A stretch of 64,000 nt of DNA from CAYQOX01 sp964419335 (GTDB taxonomy: Bacteria; Hinthialibacterota; Hinthialibacteria; Hinthialibacterales; Hinthialibacteraceae), in NCBI GenBank assembly GCA_964419335.1, contig CAYQOX010000005.1, forward strand, positions 62,001 to 126,000, read 5' to 3'. Below the pieces are notes generated by a model, which worked only from the letters and a program-made list of their open reading frames with translations, was not told the DNA's origin and searched no databases. Numbering within the stretch: position 1 is the first letter of the stretch; the number at the start of each line of letters is the position of its first letter. The translations under genes and the position numbers were made by a program. Positions 1 to 8,443 of this stretch are shown here, piece after piece.

Positions 1-941
1 TCGCCGATACGTTGAGATAGGACCCGTTGCAGCATCGTACGCACATCGTCGGCAAGTAAATTCGCAGGTCCAATTTGCAACGCAGCAGCGGATGCCCAGG
101 CTACCGCTTGACAAAATGCATCATAGGGTTTTAATCCATGATACCAGCCATAGACCAATCCTCCCACCATGGCATCGCCACACCCTACCGTGTCAAACAC
201 TTCGGAAGACTTCATGGGCACATTCAGTTTCCAGATCCCTTCATCACAACCCGCAAGCAGACCTCGTTCGCCAAGGGAGATGACAACGGTGGGTACTTTC
301 GAAAAACGATGAATTTCTTTCACCCATTCACATTCATCCTGCTCGTCTGAAAGGGGATGCCCCAAAATCACCTCGGCTTCCTTTTTATTGGCTTTTATCA
401 TGTCTGGAGTGCATTGAATACCTCGAGATAATGGTTCCCCGCTGGTGTCTAAAATGACGGATACTTGTTTTTTCTTGCATTCTTCAATGATGTCGCAATA
501 GATTGTATCCGGAATCCCCGGCGGTACGCTTCCCGAAAGAACGACAATATCGCCCGGACGTATACGGCAATAAAGATCGTAAATTAAATCATGTACCAGT
601 CCATCCGGGATTTCTTCTCCCTTGGTTTGTGCATGGGTGACCGAACCGAGGCCGGTTTCCAAGATCGTACAATGCCGGCGAATGCGGAAGTGGCCGGCAA
701 TAAGACTCAATTCAATCCCGCGTTGATTGCAGGCATTCACGTAGGGAGAGGTGTCATTCTCGCCCAAGACCAAACATGCGTGGGAGGTTACTCCCATACA
801 CGCGAGAGCATAGGAAACGTTAATTCCCTTCCCGGCGGGGATAAATGTGTAATCATCGCAACGAAAGGTGGTCCCTTTCTCAAACGATTCAATGCAGTAA
901 ATCAAATCGATGACGGGATTGAGAGTGACGGTATGAATCAT
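1..941 (-). CDS. PfkB-family sugar (phosphate) kinase, 1-phosphofructokinase/LacC type; 3' end cut by window
   Basis: Reading from ATG at 941, 313 codons stay open to the window edge, close to the usual 305-315 residues of this family, so only the last few residues should be missing. The N-terminus MIHTVTLNPVIDLIYCIE is typical of the FruK/LacC branch, which phosphorylates phosphosugars such as fructose 1-phosphate or tagatose 6-phosphate with ATP in the cytoplasm. PAGKGINVS near residue 37 is the sugar-binding stretch. FDTVGCGDAMVGGLVYGW is the C-terminal anion-hole and catalytic-Asp motif (GxGD), with the Asp as general base. An AGGAAGG ribosome site lies just upstream. The gene starts 19 nt after the alpha-galactosidase stop, so the two form an operon that fits galactoside breakdown followed by hexose-phosphate phosphorylation. 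Exact substrate is inferred; adenosine- or ribokinase-type activity is less likely given the N-terminal motif. Confidence 0.87.
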   Translation of the reverse strand, partial: MIHTVTLNPVIDLIYCIESFEKGTTFRCDDYTFIPAGKGINVSYALACMGVTSHACLVLGENDTSPYVNACNQRGIELSLIAGHFRIRRHCTILETGLGSVTHAQTKGEEIPDGLVHDLIYDLYCRIRPGDIVVLSGSVPPGIPDTIYCDIIEECKKKQVSVILDTSGEPLSRGIQCTPDMIKANKKEAEVILGHPLSDEQDECEWVKEIHRFSKVPTVVISLGERGLLAGCDEGIWKLNVPMKSSEVFDTVGCGDAMVGGLVYGWYHGLKPYDAFCQAVAWASAAALQIGPANLLADDVRTMLQRVLSQRIG

Positions 942-960
942 TGATTCGCCTTCCTACTTA

Positions 961-3138
961 CTATTCACTTTTTTTTAATTGGATAATGGTGCTCTTATAA
1001 CTGCCGCGTGGTGTCCATGGAATCCCAAGATTCATTAGGGTCTCACCCGAAGCGGTTGTTTCTTTTCCACCGCTGATTTCATACATGGCGTCCGGATCCA
1101 GAGCACGTAAGCGTACATATTTTTCTTCGCGCGTGGTAGTATTGCTTCCTGCAACGGAACTCAAAAGATTATAAAGAAAAACCACCGACTTAGAAGCATC
1201 CTCTGCGACATACTGTAAAGCAACCCGGTTGCGCTCGAAGGGCGAAATCAAGCGGTGAAGAATGCCTTCCTGAACGATGGGGCGAATGTCCTTGTACTGC
1301 GCAATAAGTTGTTTTGCTATTTGTATCTCTTCCTCACCCCACTGGGTTACATCCATACCCACACCAAGCACTCCTGTCATGGAAGAATGAAATCGAAACT
1401 CGAGTGAGGGCTCTACCTGGTGCCAATCATCATGCGTGATCCATCCCACCATCAGTTTGGCAGGATAGGCATGGGAAAATCCATATTGGATAAAGAGACG
1501 GTCGGTGGGATCGGTGTTATCGCTGGTCCATATTTGATCCATGTAAGAAAAAATCCCCAGATCGTTGCGCCCGCCCCCGCCCGAGCACACTTCAAACAAC
1601 ACATCTGGAAAACGATTTTGCAAACGTTCGATGAGATCGTACAAGTTGTGGGTATAACGAATGCGGGCTTCCCGTTGTATTTCCCGAGGCGCAGAAGACC
1701 ACCCGGGATCCGTCAGGGCGCGATTGCGATCCCACTTGATGAACTTAATGTTATTTTCCTGTAGCAATTGGCTCAGTGATTCATAGAGATAGTCGCAGAC
1801 CTCATCCCGTGCGAGATTAAGCATGTATTGATTGCGTCCCTCATGACGAATGCGAGTGGGATAATGAAACGCCCAATCGGGATGCTCCCGGAAAAGTTCG
1901 CTGTCGGGATTCACCATCTCGGGTTCAACCCACAAGCCAAAATCTAAACCGAGATCGTTGATCTTCTCGATCATGGGTTGTAAACCATTGGGAAACTTTT
2001 CCTTATCGACCCACCAATCGCCCAAGCCGGCATGGTCATCTTTACGGCCGTGAAACCAGCCATCATCGATAACAAAAAGTTCGACCCCGATTTCTTTGGC
2101 GATCTTGGCCAACGCGATCTGTTGTTCTTCATTGACGTGAAAGGTGGTGGCATACCAACTGTTATAAAGAACGGGACGCAGTTCATCTCGGAATGATTCA
2201 CGCAATACGTCTTTATTCACATACTCATGCATGCGGTGGGAAGCCCCGCCTAGTCCTTTAGAAGAGTATCCAAATACCATCTTGGGAGTGGTGAAGGATT
2301 CGTTAGGAGCCAGGGTCCAGGTTGTATCCCAAAAGTTAATCCCGCCGATGATTTGCAGATACCCCCAGATATCTTTTTCGAAATCAAGGCGCCAGTTTCC
2401 ACTCCAGGCCAGGCCCCCGAACCACACATCCCCACGGGTTTCATCAGCCTCCGGATTCGCGACAGCAAACCAAGGTGGATTGTTATGAGCCACGAACTGG
2501 CGGGTTTCGATAGTTTTACGTCCTGGTGTAAGGCGGGTTTTATGGTGCATGAATTCCCGTCCCCAAGTGCCGCTTAAATGATGTAATTCATATTCACCTT
2601 TCACCAAGCGTATTGAACCGGATTGGGCATTTTCGATAAGGATTTTATCTTCTCCAACATTATTTATTACCAGCCATTTTTCCAAAATATCCTTTTCGGG
2701 AAAAACACGAATATAAGACGAAACCCGTAGGCCATATTGGGGATCTTTTAAATCAATCCGCAAAGTGGGTTGACCTTCATGAGTGAGAATGGCTGATGAC
2801 TGATAAACCAAGTGCGTATCGCGCACCTGATCTGAGAAAAGCACCTCCACGGCAGGGAGCATCTCTACATAGCCGCCGCGATAGGGGACTTCTCGAATCT
2901 GGCTTCCTACCTTGGGATTCACGTTTAAAGGCACATGCTCCACCTGGAGAAACTGTGCTGTAGGGCCGTAGTAGACTGGAATCACAATATCATCACTAGC
3001 TACCGCAAGCTGATAAGTCGAATTTTGGGTTTGTAATATCCACCCTTGGGGATGCTCGGTTTGCTGGATTACGTCGCCCCAAAGTGGAGCGGGCAAGCAT
3101 AAGATTCCATAAATAAAGAAAAGAAGATGCTTTTTCAT
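961..3138 (-). CDS. Secreted alpha-galactosidase, GH36 family
   Basis: 725 residues, the usual size of bacterial GH36 enzymes, which release terminal alpha-galactose from melibiose, raffinose and plant galactans. The first 21 residues (MKKHLLFFIYGILCLPAPLWG) form a Sec signal peptide, so the enzyme should act in the periplasm or outside. A beta-sandwich N-terminal domain (about 22-325) precedes a TIM barrel. VIDDGWFHGRKDD and GDWWVDKEKFPNGL are family motifs. The expected nucleophile is Asp470 in IKFIKWDRNR and the acid/base is Asp540 in WTSDNTDPTDR; their 70-residue spacing suits GH36. The C-terminal beta domain starts near 630. It precedes the pfkB-type gene by 19 nt. The 123-nt divergent gap to the DUF1080 gene holds a short inverted repeat (3191-3203). 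Signal-peptide export is somewhat unusual, since many bacterial GH36 enzymes are cytoplasmic. Confidence 0.95.
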   Translation of the reverse strand: MKKHLLFFIYGILCLPAPLWGDVIQQTEHPQGWILQTQNSTYQLAVASDDIVIPVYYGPTAQFLQVEHVPLNVNPKVGSQIREVPYRGGYVEMLPAVEVLFSDQVRDTHLVYQSSAILTHEGQPTLRIDLKDPQYGLRVSSYIRVFPEKDILEKWLVINNVGEDKILIENAQSGSIRLVKGEYELHHLSGTWGREFMHHKTRLTPGRKTIETRQFVAHNNPPWFAVANPEADETRGDVWFGGLAWSGNWRLDFEKDIWGYLQIIGGINFWDTTWTLAPNESFTTPKMVFGYSSKGLGGASHRMHEYVNKDVLRESFRDELRPVLYNSWYATTFHVNEEQQIALAKIAKEIGVELFVIDDGWFHGRKDDHAGLGDWWVDKEKFPNGLQPMIEKINDLGLDFGLWVEPEMVNPDSELFREHPDWAFHYPTRIRHEGRNQYMLNLARDEVCDYLYESLSQLLQENNIKFIKWDRNRALTDPGWSSAPREIQREARIRYTHNLYDLIERLQNRFPDVLFEVCSGGGGRNDLGIFSYMDQIWTSDNTDPTDRLFIQYGFSHAYPAKLMVGWITHDDWHQVEPSLEFRFHSSMTGVLGVGMDVTQWGEEEIQIAKQLIAQYKDIRPIVQEGILHRLISPFERNRVALQYVAEDASKSVVFLYNLLSSVAGSNTTTREEKYVRLRALDPDAMYEISGGKETTASGETLMNLGIPWTPRGSYKSTIIQLKKSE

Positions 3139-3261
3139 GATACTCCCCCATTTCTCACGCTAGTATTGTCAAATGGATTCTTTCGTTTTACTTCCCTAGG
3201 AAGATAATGACGAAGGGCATTACAATGAATTTAGCAAAAAAATATTATTCTTGGGAGAAGT

Positions 3262-4797
3262 ATGGTGAAGAAATTTTTAACTATTTTCATGTTTTTATGT
3301 CTGTTCATGGGATTAACTCTTTCTATCTCTACTTTTTATGTTGTGGCGGATGATGACACATTCCGCCATGAGGGATTGCTCATCGATAGTTGGGATATCG
3401 AGTTTATTCAACCGCATTTACAAGAAGAACCGTGGAAAACCGCCTGGAAAGATTTAAAAAAGCGTTGCGAAAGTGAAGATCGCTTAAACCGCGTTGTGGC
3501 TCAGGCGGTACGCTATGCGTTAAAACCGGAACCATCCCACGCGGACAAGGTGATCGAAAACCTCAACACGATTTGCCAAAAAAGCGAAAACCCGCATGAA
3601 AACCTCGCTCAAGAAATGCGTATGCTTTACAGTTATGCGCTTGCTTTGGAAATGGTTCGTCCCGCAGAATTGAGCGATGAGTTTCTGCAACAATCCAAGG
3701 AATTTCTTGAATCGCGAATGAAGAATCTGCTAGAAAAAGACAGCCAAACGCCTTGGATCGATGCCATTCACATGGCGATTAGCATCGTTTTAGATCAGCA
3801 AGAAACGTTCGAAAACCTCAAAGAATCTTTTATTGAAAGGCTGAAAGAGAATTATAACGAGGATGGATCACCAAAAAACGAGACTCCGATCCCCAGGAGA
3901 ATCATCAATCTTTCCGCCATGATCTCGATGGCGGAGATGGTAAACCATCACGGTGAAATTTTTTGGGGAAGTGACTTATATCACATCTCCTTCGGCCCCA
4001 AAAATATGCATGCTTTGTGCAAAGATTTATTTGATAGCCTTCAGAAAAGTTCTGAACAGGACAACATCAGGCACTGGGGCTGGCTGGAACTAACGACCAA
4101 AACCTTTGGTGAACCTGAATGGCTGGAAGCCCTACAATCCAAGCGTCCTGTGTTTGATATTATGGCTGGGGGACCTGTAACCCTTACCCATGCCCGTTGG
4201 TTGAAAAGTGGGCTGCCTGAATTTGGCAAAGCCCCTGATGGCTTCCATTGGCTTTATAACAAGGAAGATCTTACCGGATGGCAATATTCCTCCCGCTGGA
4301 TTCATGACATCAAAAAAGATGACTTCTACCTCGAAGATGGAGTATTTTACACCCGAGGTGCATCAGACCACTGGCTGATGACTGATCGAATGTACGCCGA
4401 TTTCATCCTGCGCTTGGAATATAAGATTGGCGAAGGCAGCAACAGCGGGATTATGTTCTGGGCGCCGATTCCCGGACGACCTTCCAAAACCGGCTTCGAA
4501 GTCCAAATTCTCGATGATCATGACAAACCTCCGCGTAAAAGCGGCAGCGGAGCCCTCTATGATATCGTTGCTCCTAAAGTCAATGCGCAAAAACCGGCGG
4601 GAGAGTGGAACAAAATTGAGATCATGTGTAAAGATCCACATGTAAAAGTTACGCTTAACGATAAGGTAGTCCAAGATATCAACCTAGATGAATATCCCGA
4701 GACCCAAGGCCGGCGCCGCCGCGGTTATATTGGCCTTCAGGACCACGCCCATAAAGTGGCTTTTCGTAACGTGAGAATAAAAGTACTAGAGAGGTAA
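3262..4797 (+). CDS. Secreted DUF1080 (3-keto-disaccharide hydrolase-like) protein with helical N-terminal domain
   Basis: 511 residues. MVKKFLTIFMFLCLFMGLTLS is a signal peptide. Residues 30-320 are predicted to be mostly helical and I do not recognise a family there. The C-terminal part (about 327-510) is a DUF1080 domain: it begins at the 'LYNKEDLTGWQ' strand, contains the family's NSGIMFWAPIPG and GFEVQILDDHD stretches, GALYDIVAP, and ends with GYIGLQDHAHKVAFRNVRIK. This concanavalin-like fold is abundant in Planctomycetes, Verrucomicrobia and related groups, and members have been shown to hydrolyse 3-keto-glycosides. Start chosen at ATG 3262 with GGGAG seven nt upstream. It lies divergent to the alpha-galactosidase, in keeping with a glycan-use locus, and 45 nt before the YjbQ gene. 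The substrate is unknown; the helical N-terminal region may bind a partner or carbohydrate. Confidence 0.85.
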   Translation: MVKKFLTIFMFLCLFMGLTLSISTFYVVADDDTFRHEGLLIDSWDIEFIQPHLQEEPWKTAWKDLKKRCESEDRLNRVVAQAVRYALKPEPSHADKVIENLNTICQKSENPHENLAQEMRMLYSYALALEMVRPAELSDEFLQQSKEFLESRMKNLLEKDSQTPWIDAIHMAISIVLDQQETFENLKESFIERLKENYNEDGSPKNETPIPRRIINLSAMISMAEMVNHHGEIFWGSDLYHISFGPKNMHALCKDLFDSLQKSSEQDNIRHWGWLELTTKTFGEPEWLEALQSKRPVFDIMAGGPVTLTHARWLKSGLPEFGKAPDGFHWLYNKEDLTGWQYSSRWIHDIKKDDFYLEDGVFYTRGASDHWLMTDRMYADFILRLEYKIGEGSNSGIMFWAPIPGRPSKTGFEVQILDDHDKPPRKSGSGALYDIVAPKVNAQKPAGEWNKIEIMCKDPHVKVTLNDKVVQDINLDEYPETQGRRRRGYIGLQDHAHKVAFRNVRIKVLER

Positions 4798-4842
4798 AAA
4801 AATGTCGCGAAGTGAATTACGCAAACAGGAGGGTGAACAACA

Positions 4843-5244
4843 ATGAAAAAAGAAACTTTATCAATAAGAACTAAGTCGCGCACAGATTTAGTCGCGATCA
4901 CCAGCGAGGTTCGTTCAGCTATTAAGAAAATGAACATAAGTAATGGAATATGTACTATTTATATTCCACACACAACTGCGGCTATTTTGATTAATGAAGG
5001 CTATGATCCCGATGTGATGCGGGATGTAGATACAACGTTGGAGAAGCTGATTCCCTGGACGGCTGGATACGCCCATTCAGAAGGAAATGCTGCCGCACAT
5101 ATCAAGGCCTCGATCATTGGTAATAGCCGTCAGATCATTGTAGAAAACGGTTCACTTCTTATTGGCCGTTGGGAAGAAATCTTCTTCGCTGAATTTGATG
5201 GGCCTCGCTCACGGCAATATATCGTGGCGGTTAATGAGGAATAG
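4843..5244 (+). CDS. yjbQ: YjbQ/UPF0047 family protein (secondary thiamine-phosphate synthase-like)
   Basis: 133 residues, full length for this compact cytoplasmic family. Diagnostic motifs are IPHTTAAILINEGYDPDV, a conserved His-rich site followed by an Asp-rich turn, then HSEGNAAAHIKASIIG and the C-terminal GRWEEIFFAEFDGPRSR. Family members form trimers with a metal-like site made of conserved His and Glu residues. E. coli YjbQ has weak thiamine-phosphate synthase activity, but the physiological role is unsettled. A strong AGGAGG lies 8 nt before ATG 4843. It follows the DUF1080 gene by 45 nt and is closed by a Rho-independent terminator at 5325-5366, so it is probably the last gene of that unit. 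Family assignment is firm; the in vivo reaction is not. Confidence 0.92.
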   Translation: MKKETLSIRTKSRTDLVAITSEVRSAIKKMNISNGICTIYIPHTTAAILINEGYDPDVMRDVDTTLEKLIPWTAGYAHSEGNAAAHIKASIIGNSRQIIVENGSLLIGRWEEIFFAEFDGPRSRQYIVAVNEE

Positions 5245-5324
5245 GTCTTATTTGGATATCTGTTCAATCGATTATGCAATAACCCATTATTATTACGATT
5301 AATTAATATATGATATTATTATGT

Positions 5325-5366
5325 GAGTTTGCAGCGCTCATTACCCATGTTGCAAACTCTTTTTTT
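5325..5366 (+). terminator. Rho-independent terminator after yjbQ
   Basis: A perfect 9-bp stem GAGTTTGCA/TGCAAACTC (5325-5333 with 5351-5359) is followed by a run of seven T. It closes the DUF1080-yjbQ transcript. Confidence 0.85.
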
Positions 5367-5437
5367 ATCTGCAAGATCGGATTATCGACAAAATAAAATT
5401 GCACTTTTCCCAATTTTCGCTTGATCTCATCATTTTA

Positions 5438-5467
5438 TTGTGATAAAATAAAATGTTTTGATATAAT
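5438..5467 (+). promoter_or_regulatory. Sigma-70-type promoter with extended -10, upstream of the CBM9 gene, with a leader hairpin at 5629-5655
   Basis: TTGTGA (5438-5443), an 18-nt spacer ending in TGA, then TATAAT (5462-5467) gives an extended -10 promoter. The predicted leader is about 215 nt and AT-rich. It carries a hairpin AAATCTCT/AGAGATTT (5629-5654) just before the ribosome site, which could influence translation or mRNA stability. The rest of the 5367-5689 gap shows no ORF I can support. Confidence 0.5.
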
Positions 5468-5689
5468 TATATTTACGACAAAAATTCTTATATAAAAGTT
5501 TTCCTGTTTTTTGCATAGGGAATTGAACCAAAGATTCCTCCAAGCGAACTCTCCCAAGCCCATTTCAATTCCCGTTGGTTGTTATTCCAATTTTTGTTGA
5601 TGAGTTGCTACGAAAACGCTATTTGATGAAATCTCTTAAAGTAAAGAGAGATTTTGTTAAATAAATTATTCATTTTGGAGGATACGTGT

Positions 5690-7438
5690 ATGAAGAGAGA
5701 GAAAATTATAACTGCATTTTGTCTCATGGTGGGTCTCTGCGTTGCACCGGTTTACGCCCAAGGCATCTTTGATTCAGTCGTTGATTGGGAGTTAACCTAT
5801 GATGACAACGTAAAAACCGAAGGTTCCGTTGAACACAGCGATGGAGTGTACCTGCTCTTGGGCAACGGAGATGATGTATGGGGGGAAGCTGATGAAGGCT
5901 TCTATGTCTACACGGAAGAGACGGGAAGTTTCTCGATTTCCGCTGGGGTCATTTGGTTTGATCCAGGGAGTAATGAATGGTCAAAAGTCGGCGTCATGAT
6001 CCGTGAAAAGCCAGAGCTACCTGGTTCAAAAACGTATTATTCCTTATTGCGAGGTAACGAGCTTGGCGACCAGGCGGATGCAGCATGGCGAAATAGTGAA
6101 GGAGGTGCTTCGAGCAGTACACAAATGTTCGAAGATGGGGATGATCCATTAATGGCTGGATCGGATGGTTTTCTCTATCTGCGGGTTTCCCGTGTGGTTG
6201 AAAAGGATCTATTTTTCACTGAATGGTCTCATGACGGTGAAAATTGGAATTTCGGCCATAATATGACCTTGGAGATGGACGACACAGCCGGTTACGGACT
6301 TTTCATCACAAGCCATACTAACGACGATTATTTAGTGGAAGCTGAAGCGCATGATGTCACTATTGAACCGTTCTCTGCCATTTTGGGAACCCGAAGTTTA
6401 TCATCCAGTATCTACGTCAGTGATGATGAGATCGACGTAACTATCGAGTTGTTCAATCCAGGCGATTCAACACAAAACGTAACGGTTACAGAGACTGTAC
6501 CCGATGGTTTTACCATTTTAGAGGTTAATGATGATGGGAACCAAAGTGGACAAGAAATCACCTGGAACATTCCAGTAGAACCGGGTGATGAAACTAGCGT
6601 GTCCTATAAAGTTCAATCCCCCTCAGAATTTGAAGGAAAAGGTCAAATCAGCGGGGATGTGGATGGAATAGGAACCTTTGGTGCGAGCACTATAAGCGGC
6701 ATTATTCCATTGGCGCTTGAGCACAAAAAGGAAGTGCCGTTTATTAATCGCTCGATTGAACTGGATGGTGTCCTTGGGGAAGATGAATGGGATGGAGCCA
6801 ATACCTTCTCTTTTGACGTAACCGATGGTGATAATCCTCCTGGGGTTGTACAGAATGCCGGTTCACTTTCCAGCCATGATATGACGGTTCATCTGTTCCA
6901 TAATAACGACTATATCTTCTGTGCCTTGGATGTAACCGATCCCGTGTTAGACTTTGAGTCAGCTGAAGATGGCGGTCTCTGGAACAACGACTCGGTAGAA
7001 CTATACCTCGATGGTAATATGAGCCGGCTCTCAACCAAGGAAGGAAACCAGTATGGCCCACAGATGACGGTTGCAGGGGATGGCCGGTTCGCTCTAGGGA
7101 ACGATCCACCTACACCGATTGAGTTGCCAGACGGCGGCCATTATTCCGAAGACGGTTCTTATTGGAACTATGGGGCGAGTGTACGAGACGACGAATCCGG
7201 CTATGCAGTGGAATATCAGCTGGATAAATCCATGATGCTGGATCCACCCGATATTAAGATTGTTGGCTTCGATATCCTCGTAAATGATGCTAGTAATACG
7301 GGTAGTCGTACTGGAAAATGGGGTTGGTTTAATATTGGCGAAGATGGTGAAGTCGATGAATTCTGGAATAATGAAACCGGCTGGGGGCTTATCGAACTCA
7401 TGGAAGGAACCTCCGTGCCTGACTGGTCCATGTTCTAA
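5690..7438 (+). CDS. Secreted multidomain carbohydrate-binding protein (DUF1349-like, DUF11-like, CBM9)
   Basis: ATG 5690 is preferred over an upstream start because GGAGG lies 8 nt before it and it begins a signal peptide (MKREKIITAFCLMVGL... cut near VYAQ). The mature protein has three parts. Residues about 25-215 resemble a DUF1349/concanavalin-like lectin fold (VGVMIREKP, WSHDGENWNFG). Residues about 230-325 look like a DUF11 or Big-type beta-sandwich repeat (VTETVPDGFTILEV, ITWNIPVEPGDET). Residues about 345-570 are a family-9 carbohydrate-binding module (IELDGVLGEDEWDGA, VHLFHNNDYIFCALDV, WNNDSVELYLDG). There is no catalytic domain, so the protein probably binds polysaccharide on or outside the cell. 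No sorting tag is evident at the C-terminus. It has its own promoter and terminator and is monocistronic. Confidence 0.82.
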   Translation: MKREKIITAFCLMVGLCVAPVYAQGIFDSVVDWELTYDDNVKTEGSVEHSDGVYLLLGNGDDVWGEADEGFYVYTEETGSFSISAGVIWFDPGSNEWSKVGVMIREKPELPGSKTYYSLLRGNELGDQADAAWRNSEGGASSSTQMFEDGDDPLMAGSDGFLYLRVSRVVEKDLFFTEWSHDGENWNFGHNMTLEMDDTAGYGLFITSHTNDDYLVEAEAHDVTIEPFSAILGTRSLSSSIYVSDDEIDVTIELFNPGDSTQNVTVTETVPDGFTILEVNDDGNQSGQEITWNIPVEPGDETSVSYKVQSPSEFEGKGQISGDVDGIGTFGASTISGIIPLALEHKKEVPFINRSIELDGVLGEDEWDGANTFSFDVTDGDNPPGVVQNAGSLSSHDMTVHLFHNNDYIFCALDVTDPVLDFESAEDGGLWNNDSVELYLDGNMSRLSTKEGNQYGPQMTVAGDGRFALGNDPPTPIELPDGGHYSEDGSYWNYGASVRDDESGYAVEYQLDKSMMLDPPDIKIVGFDILVNDASNTGSRTGKWGWFNIGEDGEVDEFWNNETGWGLIELMEGTSVPDWSMF

Positions 7439-7483
7439 AATACGTCTTTAGCCATTGTTTTCCCCTCGTAAATACAGCAAAAT

Positions 7484-7518
7484 AGGGGTGGTGGAACATT
7501 CTCCACCGCCCCATTTTT
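7484..7518 (+). terminator. Rho-independent terminator after the CBM9 gene
   Basis: GGGGTGGTGGA/TCCACCGCCCC (7485-7495 with 7502-7512, one G-T pair) is followed by ATTTTT. Confidence 0.85.
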
Positions 7519-7584
7519 ATGACGTTTTTAATTAAAAAAACTTTATACTTTGTATCGGCCTATTCTTTGCTTGAAGGAGATAAA

Positions 7585-8010
7585 ATGATTAAGATATCGG
7601 AAGAGAAGAAATACACTATCCTATGTATACTCAAAGACTTAGCTTTACACGACCGTAATTTCAATAATCTGGAAGCGATCCGCATTCGGAAAGTGGGATT
7701 AAAAATGGATGTTCACGCTTCCCGTATCGACGAAGCCCTGTATGAAGAGACGAACTCCTTATATGAAGTACTGGACAAGATGAACGAGTTTCAGGATAAT
7801 ACGGAAAAAAAATTTCTTTATCAGCAATGTCTTTTGCTACTTATGTCGGACCGGGATATCAACGAGGAAGAAAAAGATGCGATGAAACAAATTCAAGCCG
7901 CATTAGATATTGATAACGAAACCCATCAACGCTTTTATCAATGGGTACAAGAAGGGATCGAGTGGGAGAAAAGAGGGGAAGAATTAGTGAGTGAACCTAT
8001 TTCTTCCTAA
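7585..8010 (+). CDS. Small helical protein, possibly TerB-like
   Basis: 141 residues from ATG 7585, chosen because GAAGGAGA lies 5-10 nt upstream; a longer reading frame starts inside the preceding terminator and is unlikely. The protein is acidic, all-helical and has no signal peptide. The segment QCLLLLMSDRDINEEEKDAMKQ resembles the metal-site helix pair of TerB/DUF533 proteins, where an Asp and Glu follow a hydrophobic helix. I treat that as a weak fold guess only. A STAS-domain gene follows 38 nt later and probably shares the transcript, so a signalling or stress role is plausible. No function can be assigned with confidence. Confidence 0.6.
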   Translation: MIKISEEKKYTILCILKDLALHDRNFNNLEAIRIRKVGLKMDVHASRIDEALYEETNSLYEVLDKMNEFQDNTEKKFLYQQCLLLLMSDRDINEEEKDAMKQIQAALDIDNETHQRFYQWVQEGIEWEKRGEELVSEPISS

Positions 8011-8048
8011 AACAAGCATTTTGATTGAAGAGAGGAATAACGACAACG

Positions 8049-8357
8049 ATGCAGGTTGAACTCAATCAGAATGAAGATGGAGTGATCCTTAAAATCAGTG
8101 GGGTGGTTCGGAAGCAAGACGCCATGCAATTGGCGGATCAAATTAATGCTTTAAGCCGCAAGAGACCGAAGCGTCTGGCGCTGGATTGCTCGCAGTTGAT
8201 CACGATATCTCTCGATAGCGCGCCTTTTATCTTTTCTGCGCTCGAGCGTTTACGCATAGGGAAACAGAACCTATGTGCCTTTAGCTGTAATGAGAATGTA
8301 AAGAAAACTTTACGAGGGGCGGGCTTTGAACGCATTGGAGACATTACGCCACCATAA
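8049..8357 (+). CDS. STAS-domain protein (anti-sigma factor antagonist-like)
   Basis: 102 residues from ATG 8049; an in-frame TTG at 8025 is possible but less likely. The pattern fits a stand-alone STAS domain: N-terminal strands VILKISGVVRKQDAMQLADQ, then LALDCSQLITISLDSAPFIF, where the Ser of 'DSA' sits at the position phosphorylated in SpoIIAA-type proteins, then LRIGKQNLCAFSCNENVKK and an LRGAGF turn. Such proteins switch partners with anti-sigma kinases or form parts of lipid-transport and stressosome assemblies. No kinase or phosphatase partner is in the window. It follows the TerB-like gene by 38 nt and converges on the secretin-type gene. Domain call is good; partner unknown. Confidence 0.75.
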   Translation: MQVELNQNEDGVILKISGVVRKQDAMQLADQINALSRKRPKRLALDCSQLITISLDSAPFIFSALERLRIGKQNLCAFSCNENVKKTLRGAGFERIGDITPP

Positions 8358-8443
8358 TTCATTATAGATACAAGTGTTTATACTATATCTTTGTGTCATG
8401 AGGAGTAATAATGCTCCAATAATCCGACATAGGATCGTGTTCT

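Noticed and set aside
5654..5689. Twelve extra N-terminal residues on the CBM9 protein
   Set aside because: They would start upstream of a strong Shine-Dalgarno and spoil the signal peptide.
6744..7109. 121-codon frame on the minus strand inside the CBM9 gene
   Set aside because: Arg/His-rich shadow of the real frame with no ribosome site.
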